From: Candidatus Woesearchaeota archaeon
GTDB lineage: Archaea; Nanobdellota; Nanobdellia; Woesearchaeales; GW2011-AR9
Reading direction: 5' to 3'
NCBI GenBank assembly: GCA_018302605.1
Contig: JAGVZN010000026.1
Location: 1 to 37,506, forward strand
Length of the DNA: 37,506 bases
Shown: positions 23,091 through 30,885 of the stretch, in pieces
How positions within the stretch are numbered: position 1 is the stretch's first letter
Layout: each line of letters opens with the position of its first letter
Position numbers and translations under genes: made by a program
The notes under the pieces: model-generated
What the model was told of the DNA's origin: nothing
What the model saw: only the letters and a program-made list of their open reading frames with translations
Database searches by the model: none

Positions 23091-23828
23091 ATGACTCAAT
23101 TCACTTATCAAGAACGCTTTAAGACCATCAAAGGCGTCTTTGATGAATTTACAAATAGAACACTTTTCGAGTTAGAAAGCAAAGGGGCGTTTGATGAATT
23201 GGTCAGCCCATTAACAGTAGGCAAGGAAAGCAGCGTCTTTATAGCAAAAAAAGATGAGAAAAAAGTGATTGTTAAGATTTATTTTATCCAACCGGCAAAT
23301 TTCATGAAGATGTTTGATTACATCCGTAAAGATCCGCGTTATCAATATCTGCAACAACACCGCAGACAAATTATTTTAGCTTGGGCGCAGCGTGAGTTTA
23401 AGAACCTGCATCGGGCGGTGGAAGCGGGTATCCATTCCCCAAAACCGCTGCAATGGCTGAACCACATCATCATCGAAGAATTTATTGGGGATGAAGAGCC
23501 GGCGCCGCCGCTGAAAGACGCGCCGCCGCAAAACCCGAAGAAGTTCTATGATGAGGTAGTGAGCGGGATGACAAAATTATACCAAAAAAGATTGATTCAC
23601 GGAGATCTTTCTTCATTTAATATTTTAAATTATCGGGAAAAACCTTATTTCATCGATTTTTCACAAGCGACATTGACAAAAGCGCCGAACTCGCATGAAT
23701 TATTAGTGAGGGACGTGGGGAACATTGTGCGATATTTCCAGAAGTTGGGTGTTAAAGCGGATGCAGAAAAAATAATGATCAGAATTATGGGCAAACATTT
23801 AAAAAAGAATTCACCAGAAACAGAATAA
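23091..23828 (+). CDS. rio1: RIO1-type atypical protein kinase
   Basis: The start is set to ATG 23091 (MTQFTYQERFKTIKGVFDE) because the TATA box lies inside the longer track ORF; this gives 245 residues. RIO1 features are present: the nucleotide loop TVGKESSVFIAKK, VIVKIYF with the phosphate-contacting lysine, the flexible region after FMKMFDYIRKDPRY, the catalytic loop LIHGDLSSFNIL, and metal-binding YFIDFSQAT. RIO1 acts in the last steps of small-subunit maturation, as an ATPase checkpoint in eukaryotes and presumably archaea. Its stop overlaps the KH gene start by one base, and that overlaps the HAD gene, so it is a three-gene operon. An R2 element sits directly upstream. Confidence 0.96.
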   Translation: MTQFTYQERFKTIKGVFDEFTNRTLFELESKGAFDELVSPLTVGKESSVFIAKKDEKKVIVKIYFIQPANFMKMFDYIRKDPRYQYLQQHRRQIILAWAQREFKNLHRAVEAGIHSPKPLQWLNHIIIEEFIGDEEPAPPLKDAPPQNPKKFYDEVVSGMTKLYQKRLIHGDLSSFNILNYREKPYFIDFSQATLTKAPNSHELLVRDVGNIVRYFQKLGVKADAEKIMIRIMGKHLKKNSPETE

Positions 23829-24361
23829 TGGACCCCGAAGAATTTTCTTACGAATTGAAGATCCCGCAGGAACGGGTAGCAGTGCTGATCGGCAAGGATG
23901 GAGTGACCAAGAAAGAGATTGAACAGCTGACCAACTGTGCTCTGGACATTTCAGCAGAAGGGGATGTTCTGATTAAAGGTAAAGATGGGGTGGAACTCTA
24001 TACCGCAAAAGAAATTATTCGGGCAATTGCCCGTGGTTTTAACCCAAAGACAGCCATGCTCCTCCAGAAAACAGATTATGCAATGGAAATGATCGAAATG
24101 AAAGATATCGCCGGGAAAAGCAGAAATACGATGGAGCGTCTGAAAGGGAGAGTGATTGGCACAGGGGGAAAGAGCCGGGAAGAGATCGAGCGGTTGACTG
24201 GCTGTGCTATCTCGGTATATGGGAAGACGATCGGGATTGTGGGAGAGACGGATAATGTTGCCATCGCCCGCCAGGCAGTGGCCATGCTCCTGCAAGGATC
24301 AATGCATAAGACAGTTTATCAATTTCTCGAACGGAAGAAGAAGGAGATCTTGTTTGGATGA
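23828..24361 (+). CDS. KH-domain ribosome maturation protein (archaeal Dim2/Pno1-like)
   Basis: A 177-residue protein with two KH domains. The first has IPQERVAVLIGKDGVTKKEIEQLTNC (about 11-36), the second GRVIGTGGKSREEIERLTGCAISVYGKTIGIVG (about 107-139). The linker NPKTAMLLQKTDYAMEMIEMKDIAG is typical of archaeal Dim2/Krr1-related proteins. Known for the family: binding the 3' end of pre-16S/18S rRNA during small-subunit assembly, which fits the RIO1 partner encoded directly before it. In the first KH the usual GxxG is GKDG, in the second GTGG. Its start overlaps rio1 by one base, and its stop overlaps the HAD gene by ATGA, so translation is coupled. Confidence 0.94.
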   Translation: MDPEEFSYELKIPQERVAVLIGKDGVTKKEIEQLTNCALDISAEGDVLIKGKDGVELYTAKEIIRAIARGFNPKTAMLLQKTDYAMEMIEMKDIAGKSRNTMERLKGRVIGTGGKSREEIERLTGCAISVYGKTIGIVGETDNVAIARQAVAMLLQGSMHKTVYQFLERKKKEILFG

Positions 24362-25008
24362 GGAAAGCAGTCATCTTTGATTTGAATGGAATTTTTCTTT
24401 CTAGTGAATTATTAAATCGGCGAGTGGAGGCAAAATGGGGAATTGCCAAAGAGCAATTCCTGCCTGCTCTTCTGGAGATTATGGAAATCGTACGCAAGCC
24501 TGCTGCTCCCCCCGTGTTTTCGTTGTGGAAACCCTATTTCCAAAAATGGGGGATGAATCTCTCCAAGAAGGAATTCTTCACTTTTTGGTTCTCCGGAGAA
24601 AAGATAAACACAAGAGCGCTTCGTTTTACTTTAGAACTTCGCAAAAGAGGAGTGAAAGTGTTTCTCCTTTCGAACAATTTTAAGGAACGAACAGAATATT
24701 ATCAAAAACATTTTCCGGAATTGTTTGAATCAGTGGACAATGCATATTTCTCTTGGAAAACAGGATTTGTCAAACCGGATCGGAAAGCATGGCTGAATGT
24801 CCTGAAAGAGAATAAGCTTGATCCAAAAGAATGCTTATATTTTGATGATTCTGAGAAAAATGTAACTGTGGCCAGGGAATTGGGGATTACGGCGTATGTT
24901 TTTGCGGGAACGGCGAAGATGCAAGAGATTGTTAAGAAAGAGTTAAACACAATTCGAGGCTCGCCTTCACAATGGTTAAAACCGAAAATTCGTTGTTATC
25001 TTCGTTAA
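24358..25008 (+). CDS. HAD-superfamily hydrolase-like protein
   Basis: A 216-residue HAD protein. Motif I is FDLNGIFL: the nucleophile Asp8 is kept, but the second acidic residue is Asn10, so classical phosphatase acid catalysis is weakened. Motif II is VFLLSNNF, motif III is the lysine in FVKPDRKAW, and motif IV is YFDDSEKNV. The cap inserted after motif I is helical, as in subfamily I (dehalogenase/phosphoglycolate phosphatase type). Its ATG overlaps the KH gene stop. The last residues (KPKIRCYLR) are encoded by one arm of a 19-bp inverted repeat whose other arm is 490 bp away, so its C-terminus may have been reshaped by an insertion. Substrate unknown. Confidence 0.85.
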   Translation: MRKAVIFDLNGIFLSSELLNRRVEAKWGIAKEQFLPALLEIMEIVRKPAAPPVFSLWKPYFQKWGMNLSKKEFFTFWFSGEKINTRALRFTLELRKRGVKVFLLSNNFKERTEYYQKHFPELFESVDNAYFSWKTGFVKPDRKAWLNVLKENKLDPKECLYFDDSEKNVTVARELGITAYVFAGTAKMQEIVKKELNTIRGSPSQWLKPKIRCYLR

Positions 25009-25510
25009 AATCATAAAAAGAAAAACTTACAAAATGATCTCATAATTTTGCCTAACAAAATTTTAACGAAAGTGTTGAAAAATAAAAACCATAGAACAAA
25101 AGATTTATTCTGACTTTGGAACAACCTCAGCGGGTCTAACCTCATAAGCGGATAATACTGGCTTCCCATCGACTTCTCTTAACAGATATGGCTTATCGTC
25201 AATTCTCATGATGGTTTCTGGTTCGCCATTTCCATCTAAATCCCTACATTCTACTTCCAGCTTACTAGGTGCAATGTATCCTTGCTGAACTTGTTTAGTT
25301 TGTGGAATTCTGTGCTTTACAAATGGACTATATCCAGTTAGAGCATTTGCCCCCAATACAACACCAATTCCAAGAGCCAATCCTAATACGTATTGTTTCA
25401 TTTCCATAATAAATAGAATAAATCAATACTTTATAAATCTTTTGTTTATTTTACTACTTGAAAGTTAATGACCTCTTTTTCAACAACTACGATAACAACG
25501 AATTTTCGGC
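24982..25510. repeat. 19-bp inverted repeats flanking a small secreted-protein gene
   Basis: CCGAAAATTCGTTGTTATC at 24982-25000 is the exact reverse complement of GATAACAACGAATTTTCGG at 25492-25510. GCTCGCC/GGCGAGC lies just outside both arms, with a 16-base offset on the left. The 529-bp unit holds the gene 25105..25407 and an AATTTTG/CAAAATT hairpin (25044-25062). It may be a tiny cassette or a recombination remnant. No target duplication was found. The remaining bases of the 25408-25602 gap hold only the ACCGAA/TTCGGT hairpin. Confidence 0.55.
25105..25407 (-). CDS. Small exported protein, unknown
   Basis: A 100-residue product. The N-terminus (MEMKQYVLGLALGIGVVLGANALTGY) is a signal peptide or anchor helix, and the rest is outside. 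DLDGNGEPETI (near 57-67) looks like a calcium-binding D-x-D-x-N/G-x-x-E loop as in EF-hand or FG-GAP proteins. The C-terminal half (YLLREVDGKPVLSAYEVRP) is beta-like. CTTTATAAAT-like sequence about 30 bases ahead of the start (minus strand, near 25430) can be its TATA box. It lies between exact inverted repeats, alone, facing the HAD gene. No homologue recognised. Confidence 0.6.
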   Translation of the reverse strand: MEMKQYVLGLALGIGVVLGANALTGYSPFVKHRIPQTKQVQQGYIAPSKLEVECRDLDGNGEPETIMRIDDKPYLLREVDGKPVLSAYEVRPAEVVPKSE

Positions 25511-25602
25511 GAGCACCGAACTTCTCCCTTCGGTCGACCACGTTGCACTCTCACTTCACTTCGTTCCGTTCGGGGCACATGACATAAATTTCGATGCTTT
25601 GA

Positions 25603-26298
25603 TCAAACCCCCCTCTTCTTCCCATAGGCCATAATCTGGTCACGATTGGTAAAACCATACCCATATTTCAGACAGAGATCCAAAACCAACGGCATGTTCT
25701 TGATAATCTGCGCCCGCGTTTCCCCTTGCGGCATGAGATAAATTGGGATGGAAGAGTTTTGAGTTATTTCGTTGATTTCCAGAATGTCCGCTTCCGAAGA
25801 AATTACAAATTTAAACAAGCTTTTTCTGGGGGGAAAGGTGTTCAATGCTTCCCGATTAATCCTCTTAGAATCGTAGCCAGACCATTGACTGCTGCTCTTT
25901 AATTTTGGGCTGATGTTGAATTGATCAACACGACGGGCAAGATCAGGGTTAATAATTATTGTGCCATTCGTTTCAATTTCGATGAAATAGCCAGATAATT
26001 TCTCCATCATCTTTAGCAAAGCGTATTGAAACAGCGTTGGTTCACCGCCGGTGAAAACGACATGGGTGATTCCAGATTTTTGAATCTGCCAAATAATCTC
26101 TTCAATATCCAGCAGTGTTTTTGTCCCTTCAAACACCGCATACGGCGTGTCGCATTGCGTCTTACCATCGTCCCTCTGATTCCAGCCGCAGCGCAGGTTG
26201 CAGCCCCAGACGCGGACAAAGATTGCCGGTGTTTTATGCAGGCCTTCGCCTTGCACGGCAGGATAGATTTCGCAAATTGGAATTGACGTTGGGGCCAT
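25603..26298 (-). CDS. queE: QueE-like radical SAM 7-carboxy-7-deazaguanine synthase
   Basis: The track start (26523) reads through the top6B promoter and gene. ATG 26298 has GGAGGGG five bases upstream, giving 231 residues. IYPAVQGEGLHKTPAIFVRVWGCNLRC is the QueE start, and CDTPYA, FTGGEPTLF and FIEIETNGT follow in the right order. The enzyme makes 7-carboxy-7-deazaguanine, which in archaea feeds preQ0 and archaeosine in tRNA. The Fe-S cysteines are spaced Cx3Cx11C (33, 37, 49) rather than Cx3Cx2C, with GWNQRDDGKTQ inserted before the third Cys. That spacing is outside the standard radical SAM motif but the rest is intact. It is divergent from top6B across only 56 bases. Confidence 0.88.
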   Translation of the reverse strand: MAPTSIPICEIYPAVQGEGLHKTPAIFVRVWGCNLRCGWNQRDDGKTQCDTPYAVFEGTKTLLDIEEIIWQIQKSGITHVVFTGGEPTLFQYALLKMMEKLSGYFIEIETNGTIIINPDLARRVDQFNISPKLKSSSQWSGYDSKRINREALNTFPPRKSLFKFVISSEADILEINEITQNSSIPIYLMPQGETRAQIIKNMPLVLDLCLKYGYGFTNRDQIMAYGKKRGV

Positions 26299-26320
26299 TA
26301 TAACCCCTCCCCGAAGAGCA

Positions 26321-26331
26321 ACTTTTATAAA
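26321..26331 (+). promoter_or_regulatory. TATA box of top6B
   Basis: TTTTATAAACA is centred about 29 bases before ATG 26355, predicting a leaderless mRNA for top6B. It lies between the divergent queE and top6B starts. Confidence 0.6.
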
Positions 26332-26354
26332 CACTTTCCTTTTTTCGGAGAGTG

Positions 26355-28136
26355 ATGGCGCAGAAGACAGCGGAAGAATTGGCCCAGAAGCAACGCGAGA
26401 TTTCCATTGCTGAATTCTTTGAAAAGAACCGCCACTTGCTGGGTTTTGACAACCCCCGGCGGGCATTGATGACGGCAGTAAAAGAAGCGGTAGATAATGC
26501 TCTCGATGCTTGCGAAGAAGCAAGAATCCTTCCAGAAATCAATGTGGAATTGATCCAACTGGGAGAAACCCGGTTTAGGATAGTCATCGAAGATAATGGT
26601 CCGGGGATTATCAAAGCGCAGCTTCCCAAGATTTTTGCCAAACTGTTGTACGGTTCTAAGTTTCACAAACTTGCCCAAACCCGTGGGCAGCAGGGAATCG
26701 GAATTTCTGCAGCAGTATTATACGGACAGCTGACCACGGGAAAGCCGGCAACAATCATGTCCAAGACGGGAGAAGGCAAAAAAGCAATTCGTATGAAATT
26801 GAAGATCAATACCCAAACAAACAACCCCGATGTCATCGAAGAGGAAGAAGTGGAATGGGAAGAAAAAGATCACGGGACGCGTATTGAGATTGATATGGAA
26901 GGGGCCTATCTGAAAGGAAGGCAGTCGGTTGATGAGTATCTGAAAGAAACGTCGGTAGTTAATCCCCACTGCACGATCATCTATACGAATCCGGAAGCAA
27001 ACCAAATGATCTTCCCGCGAGCGGCAGAGCAGCTTCCACCGGAGGCTCGGGAAATTAAGCCGCATCCTTACGGTGTGGAATTGGGAATGCTGATCAAGAT
27101 GCTGGAGACGACGAAAGCTTCAACACTGCAGCAATTCCTGACTGACGAATTTGTGCGGGTAGGCGCAGGGACGGCAAAAGAAATCTGCGCGAACGCCAGC
27201 CTGCTTCCTTCAACAAAGACAAAGAATCTGAACCGTGACCTAATGGAGAATCTCCACAAGGGCATTCAGAATACAAAAATCATCGCGCCGCCAACAGATT
27301 GCATCTCACCGATCACTGCTGATTTGCTGGAAAAAGGTCTGCGCAAAGAAATCAATGCGGAATTTTATTGTTCGACCACACGGCCTCCCGCTGTCTACCG
27401 CGGGAACCCGTTTATCATCGAGGCGGCGCTGGCCTATGGGGGGGAGCAGGAAGGAGATTCAGCAGTGCGGATCCTGCGTTTTGCCAACAGAGTGCCTTTG
27501 TTATATCAGCAGGGAGCATGCGCAATCACTAATTCTATCCAAGCAACATCCTGGAGATTATACGGCCTGCAGCAGAGCAAAAATTCGTTGCCCGTCGGAC
27601 CGTGTACGATTGTAGTGCACATGTCCTCGGTGTGGGTGCCGTTTACCTCGGAATCAAAAGAAGCATTGGCTCATTACCCAGAGATTGTGAAAGAAGTGAA
27701 ATTGGCGCTGCAGGAATGCGGCCGGAAGCTGGCTTCATTTGTCAACAAAAAGAGACGGATCAGTGAAGAGTCCAAGAAGCGTGGCTATATCGAGAAATAT
27801 ATCCCTCATGTGGCCGACTCCCTGAAAAGCATCGTCGGCCTGAGCGAGATTCAGAAGAAACAAGTGGAGGATGATCTTTATGCCATTTTAGAGCACACGC
27901 GAGGTGAATTAGAAGAAATCGAGATGGATAATCCCGACTACGACCCAGAACTAGCCCAGATTGGTGCGGAAGATGAGACGGAAGAACCAATGGGAGACGA
28001 TAGTTCCCCACACAAAAAAGGAAAGAAGAGAAAAGAAGAACTGGATGAAGAGAAAGAAGGAGATGAAAATGAAGACTCTTTTTCCGATGATGATGAAAAT
28101 GATAACCCGGGAGATCGACAGCTGAAACTGTCATAA
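26355..28136 (+). CDS. top6B: DNA topoisomerase VI subunit B
   Basis: The start is ATG 26355; the upstream GTG at 26352 in the track is unnecessary. The 593-residue protein has a GHKL ATPase fold: [12 protein letters not shown] (Mg/ATP Asn), VIEDNGPGI and [15 protein letters not shown] (ATP lid). The helix-two-turn-helix middle and transducer domain follow, with the ATP-contacting Lys expected in [12 protein letters not shown]. The C-terminus ends in a highly acidic/basic tail ([39 protein letters not shown], about 552-590) that is longer than in most homologues and probably disordered. With subunit A, encoded eight bases downstream, it forms the A2B2 type IIB enzyme that relaxes and decatenates DNA. 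Confidence 0.97.
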   Translation: MAQKTAEELAQKQREISIAEFFEKNRHLLGFDNPRRALMTAVKEAVDNALDACEEARILPEINVELIQLGETRFRIVIEDNGPGIIKAQLPKIFAKLLYGSKFHKLAQTRGQQGIGISAAVLYGQLTTGKPATIMSKTGEGKKAIRMKLKINTQTNNPDVIEEEEVEWEEKDHGTRIEIDMEGAYLKGRQSVDEYLKETSVVNPHCTIIYTNPEANQMIFPRAAEQLPPEAREIKPHPYGVELGMLIKMLETTKASTLQQFLTDEFVRVGAGTAKEICANASLLPSTKTKNLNRDLMENLHKGIQNTKIIAPPTDCISPITADLLEKGLRKEINAEFYCSTTRPPAVYRGNPFIIEAALAYGGEQEGDSAVRILRFANRVPLLYQQGACAITNSIQATSWRLYGLQQSKNSLPVGPCTIVVHMSSVWVPFTSESKEALAHYPEIVKEVKLALQECGRKLASFVNKKRRISEESKKRGYIEKYIPHVADSLKSIVGLSEIQKKQVEDDLYAILEHTRGELEEIEMDNPDYDPELAQIGAEDETEEPMGDDSSPHKKGKKRKEELDEEKEGDENEDSFSDDDENDNPGDRQLKLS

Positions 28137-28143
28137 CAAAATC

Positions 28144-29253
28144 ATGGCAACGAAGAAAGAAGAAACGGCAAATAAGTATGTATTGGGGAAGATCAAAGAC
28201 ATTGCTAAAAGAATGTATGACACCATCCGACTGCAGAAAAAGCCGGAAATTGAGATGCCGATTAGAGCGTTAAGCAATGTCTCTTACGATGATAAAGAAG
28301 GGTATTTCAAATTACTGAAGAGTGTAAAATCCCGGACGCTGACTGCTTCGACGATCAAGACTTTTGCCCAGACGCTGCGCATGATGGAATTATCCAAACA
28401 ATTGGTTGAAACCGATGATATCGCCACCAAAAGGGAAGCCTATTATGTGAGCAAGAACTGGGGCGACGCCCGCTTTCGGGAGCAGCCGGAATCAGATACA
28501 GTCATGGACGATATCGAAGCGATGATGGGTGTCAACCGCGAACAGATCGGTTTCATTCCGGAAGAGAAAGGCGGAGCAGTTGCCGGAGAATTGGTGGTTA
28601 TTGACCAAGATGCGGATAGCGGAAAAGATTTAGAGATTGATTGTACAAAATTCGGATCGGGAGCATATTCTATCCCCAGCTCGGTAGAACATCTGCGTTT
28701 CAAGACGAAAGCGAAATTCATCCTAGCGATCGAAACGAGCGGGATGTTTGAACGGTTGAATAAGCATAATTATTGGAAGAAAGCAAACTGTATCTTGATC
28801 GCCATGGGTGGCGTTCCGACAAGAGCCTGCCGGCGTTTTATCCGAAAACTGGCAGACGAACAGAAATTGCCGGTATATGTTTTCTGTGACGGTGATTTTT
28901 ACGGTTACTTTAACATCCATCGCACGCTGAAAGTTGGTTCGGGAAATGCGGCGCATATCAATGAATTCTTTTGTGTTCCGCAGGCGCAATATATTGGCAT
29001 CACCCCACAAGACATCATCGACTATCAGCTGCCCACACATCCACTCAAAGATGTCGATATCAAACGAGCGAAGGACGCGCTGAAGAACGATCCTTTTGTA
29101 CAGCACTATACGGCCTGGCAGAAAGCGGCAGAGCAGCAGATCAAGATGAAAGCAAGGGCAGAGCAGCAGGCGTTAGCCAAGCACGGGTTAAACTTTGTGA
29201 TTGATAAATACCTCCCGGAAAAATTGAAGAATAGGAAGACTTGGCTGCCATGA
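28144..29253 (+). CDS. top6A: DNA topoisomerase VI subunit A
   Basis: A 369-residue Spo11/Top6A protein. The winged-helix (CAP-like) domain carries the active tyrosine in KREAYYVSKNW (Tyr100/Tyr101). The TOPRIM domain has ILAIETSGMFERL with its Glu, then GGVPTRACRRF, and VFCDGDFYGYF with the DxD metal site. The DGDFYG replaces the more usual DxDPxG, a mild variant. The C-terminus has a long basic helix (AAEQQIKMKARAEQQALAKHG). It follows top6B after seven bases, and its stop overlaps the start of a cyclophilin gene by ATGA, so three genes are co-expressed. Confidence 0.97.
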   Translation: MATKKEETANKYVLGKIKDIAKRMYDTIRLQKKPEIEMPIRALSNVSYDDKEGYFKLLKSVKSRTLTASTIKTFAQTLRMMELSKQLVETDDIATKREAYYVSKNWGDARFREQPESDTVMDDIEAMMGVNREQIGFIPEEKGGAVAGELVVIDQDADSGKDLEIDCTKFGSGAYSIPSSVEHLRFKTKAKFILAIETSGMFERLNKHNYWKKANCILIAMGGVPTRACRRFIRKLADEQKLPVYVFCDGDFYGYFNIHRTLKVGSGNAAHINEFFCVPQAQYIGITPQDIIDYQLPTHPLKDVDIKRAKDALKNDPFVQHYTAWQKAAEQQIKMKARAEQQALAKHGLNFVIDKYLPEKLKNRKTWLP

Positions 29254-29849
29254 GGAAGAATTTGATTTTAATAGGATTAGTACTAGGAGTAATACTCACT
29301 ATTGTTTATCTGAGAGGATTTGATACAATGACCCCAAAAAATAGAACTGCAATCCTGGAGACAACAACGGGAACAATAAAGATCGAGTTATTCGAGGACA
29401 AGATGCCAATAACAACTCAGAATTTTATCAATCTGGCCCAGCAAGGTTTTTACGATGGAACACGCATTCACCGAGTCATTTCTCAATTTATGATTCAGGG
29501 CGGCGATCCTTTGAGCAAAGAAACCAATCAGAAACAGCGCTGGGGAACGGGCGGACCAGGATATCTGATCAAAGATGAATTTGTGCCTGGATTGTCCAAC
29601 CTTCGAGGCACAATAGCTATGGCCAATTCCGGCCAGCCAAATAGTGGCGGGAGCCAATTCTTCATCAATGTCAATGATAATACATTTCTGGATTTTGATC
29701 AGCCGCCGTTGACCAGCCGGCATCCCGTCTTTGGGAAAGTGATCGAGGGGATAGCTGTCGTTGATCAGATGGCCGATTCTCCACGAAATACCCAAGATCA
29801 ACCTTTGCAGGATGTGGTGATTACAACAGTGACGATCAGTCTTTCTTGA
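29250..29849 (+). CDS. Membrane-anchored cyclophilin-type peptidyl-prolyl isomerase
   Basis: ATG 29250 overlaps the top6A stop; the track TTG at 29241 is not needed. The 199-residue product has an N-terminal hydrophobic helix (LILIGLVLGVILTIVYL) that anchors or exports it. The cyclophilin domain follows with TTTGTIKIELFEDKMPITTQNFINLAQQGFYDGTRIHRVISQFMIQGGD, which contains the catalytic Arg, then GTGGPGYLIKDEF, GTIAMANSGQPNSGGSQFFI and HPVFGKVIEGI. It is expected to speed proline isomerisation in secreted proteins outside the membrane. The link with topoisomerase is positional only. Cyclophilins are uncommon in small archaeal genomes, so envelope protein folding may matter here. Confidence 0.95.
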   Translation: MRKNLILIGLVLGVILTIVYLRGFDTMTPKNRTAILETTTGTIKIELFEDKMPITTQNFINLAQQGFYDGTRIHRVISQFMIQGGDPLSKETNQKQRWGTGGPGYLIKDEFVPGLSNLRGTIAMANSGQPNSGGSQFFINVNDNTFLDFDQPPLTSRHPVFGKVIEGIAVVDQMADSPRNTQDQPLQDVVITTVTISLS

Positions 29850-29959
29850 TCATGGTTGGTCTAGAACAAGGGAAGAATGAAGAATTTGGATGATTGACGA
29901 CGAAATGTTTAAAAGGGATTTTGAGTTTTAAGAACTTAAGGACCCGTAGCGTAGCCTGG

Positions 29960-29986
29960 ATACAGCTGGATAAGTTGTGAGGGCAG
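29960..29986 (+). other. tRNA-Arg intron 1 (D-loop, 27 nt)
   Basis: Cut sites sit inside two 3-base bulges (GG^A and AG^A) on either side of a 4-bp central helix GCCT/GGGC. The outer helix is the D-stem itself (GCGT/GCGC) and the inner one is TACA/TGTG. Removal restores the canonical D-loop AGCCTGGATA. The BHB geometry is complete. Confidence 0.8.
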
Positions 29987-30005
29987 ATAGCGCGACAGCC
30001 TTCTA

Positions 30006-30021
30006 AGCCTAAAGCAAGGAG
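30006..30021 (+). other. tRNA-Arg intron 2 (anticodon loop 37/38, 16 nt)
   Basis: Cutting after A37 and before A38 gives the 7-base loop CTTCTAA between ACAGC and GCTGT. Bulges TA^A and AG^A flank a central helix CTT/AAG with the fourth pair mismatched, so this is a slightly relaxed BHB at the canonical site. Confidence 0.75.
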
Positions 30022-30043
30022 AGCTGTAGATCGTGAGTTCAAA

Positions 30044-30098
30044 TCCAGATGTCACACCGCTTCAAAAAGAAAAATAAAGGAGTGACAGTGGGAGAAAG
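30044..30098 (+). other. tRNA-Arg intron 3 (T-loop 59/60, 55 nt)
   Basis: Removal joins TTCAAA to T and the 3' T-stem strand. Within it TGTCAC pairs with GTGACA, and CC with GG. TTC/GAA forms most of the central helix, with bulges AA^T and AG^T. The exact cut is ambiguous by one or two bases because T is repeated. Confidence 0.75.
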
Positions 30099-30122
30099 TC
30101 TCACCGGGTCCGCTTTTTTTAT

Positions 30123-30488
30123 TTAGTAGGGCTTTTCTACTTTAATTTCACGGATTTTCTGAAAATCTTTAACATTTCTGGTGATGAGAGTAGCATTATT
30201 TACAAAAGCAGATGCCGCGATAAGGGCATCGGGAAGTGCTATCCCATATTTTCTACGGAAATCTGCGGCAATTTGAACAAGGGGATTCCCTACGGTGATT
30301 TTCTCAAATTGAGAGAGAAAGTGAAGAACTCTTTCTCGAATAACCGCGTCTTTACATTGTTGTCCAGATAATAGTTCTGCTTCAGTTACTGCTGAGAAAA
30401 TGATCTCTTCCTCTTCACCAAAAAAAGAGAGGGATGGTCCAAACCCCCTTAAAAGATCAATGAAGATATCCGTGTCAACAAGCTTCAT
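30123..30488 (-). CDS. vapC: VapC-type PIN-domain toxin
   Basis: A 121-residue PIN nuclease. The acidic residues sit at the usual places: Asp5 in LVDTDIFIDLLRG, Glu36/Glu38 in SAVTEAELLSG, Asp92 in ALPDALIAASA, and the final Asp or Asn in TRNVKDFQKI. VapC toxins cut tRNA or rRNA with Mg2+ when the antitoxin is lost. It is encoded directly after the AbrB-like antitoxin, with overlapping ATGA (30485-30488), and converges on the tRNA-Arg gene just 10 bases away. The T-run after the tRNA may serve the tRNA only. Confidence 0.93.
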   Translation of the reverse strand: MKLVDTDIFIDLLRGFGPSLSFFGEEEEIIFSAVTEAELLSGQQCKDAVIRERVLHFLSQFEKITVGNPLVQIAADFRRKYGIALPDALIAASAFVNNATLITRNVKDFQKIREIKVEKPY

Positions 30489-30742
30489 AATTTTACTCTC
30501 TGCGCACGTTTTTTCCAGCTCTGTCTTGTTTTGGTCACATATTGGACACTATCTTCTTTGATTAAACCGTTCCAAATTCCCGCCGTCTCTTTGAGAAGAC
30601 TCTCTCGTTTCATCTTAAAGAAATCGATGCGTCCACCCTCAATACTAAAGAAAACAGTATCCCCAATGTTAATATCTTGAACTACTCGTACATCTCTCGG
30701 AATGGTCACTTGATAATTCCTCGTAACTTTAGCTATGCCCAT
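30485..30742 (-). CDS. vapB: AbrB/MazE-fold antitoxin (VapB-type)
   Basis: An 85-residue protein with a swapped-hairpin AbrB domain at its N-terminus: AKVTRNYQVTIPRDVRVVQDINIGDTVFFSIEGGRIDFFKM (about 4-44). The C-terminal helical tail (LIKEDSVQYVTKTRQSWKKR) is basic and should wrap the toxin groove. It precedes vapC with an ATGA overlap, the common antitoxin-first order. As in the family, the pair probably represses its own promoter; an AT-rich region before it carries TATTTAACTAGG in the minus direction. Type II toxin-antitoxin assignment is firm; the target is unknown. Confidence 0.92.
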   Translation of the reverse strand: MGIAKVTRNYQVTIPRDVRVVQDINIGDTVFFSIEGGRIDFFKMKRESLLKETAGIWNGLIKEDSVQYVTKTRQSWKKRAQRVKL

Positions 30743-30813
30743 CCTAGTTAAATAATGGTGGTTTTATTTAAACTTTTCTCCATTCGGGAGAATTTCAGGT
30801 TTATTTTACTAAC

Positions 30814-30840
30814 GGGGGGGGGGTAACGCATCTTTAAATA
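30814..30840 (+). promoter_or_regulatory. Poly-G (G10) promoter of lipoprotein gene 1
   Basis: Ten G (30814-30823), then TAACGCAT, then the TATA box CTTTAAATA (30832-30840). Apart from tract length, this block is identical to the one before the second lipoprotein (33469-33497, G12). Length change in the tract would shift sequences upstream of the TATA box and could vary expression (inference from bacterial phase variation). Confidence 0.6.
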
Positions 30841-30885
30841 GAGTAGTTGGTTTTAATCTTTTAATATATCTTAGAGGTGATATTA

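Larger units (their letters stand above)
29940..30112 (+). tRNA. tRNA-Arg (anticodon UCU) with three introns
   Basis: Removing 27, 16 and 55 bases leaves a perfect 75-base cloverleaf: acceptor GGACCCG/CGGGTCC with discriminator G (30112), D-stem GCGT/GCGC with loop AGCCTGGATA, anticodon stem ACAGC/GCTGT with loop CTTCTAA, variable AGATC, T-stem GTGAG/CTCAC with loop TTCAAAT. Anticodon UCU is at 30002-30004. A TATA box (GTTTAAAAG, 29907-29915) lies 29 bases upstream and a T-run (30114-30120) follows. No CCA is encoded. Each junction can form a bulge-helix-bulge, though the anticodon and T-loop central helices have one mismatch each. I could not run tRNAscan-SE. Confidence 0.9.

Noticed and set aside
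26299-26523. N-terminal extension of the queE ORF to 26523
   Set aside because: It covers the top6B promoter and start; the SD before ATG 26298 and the QueE N-terminus fit the shorter form.
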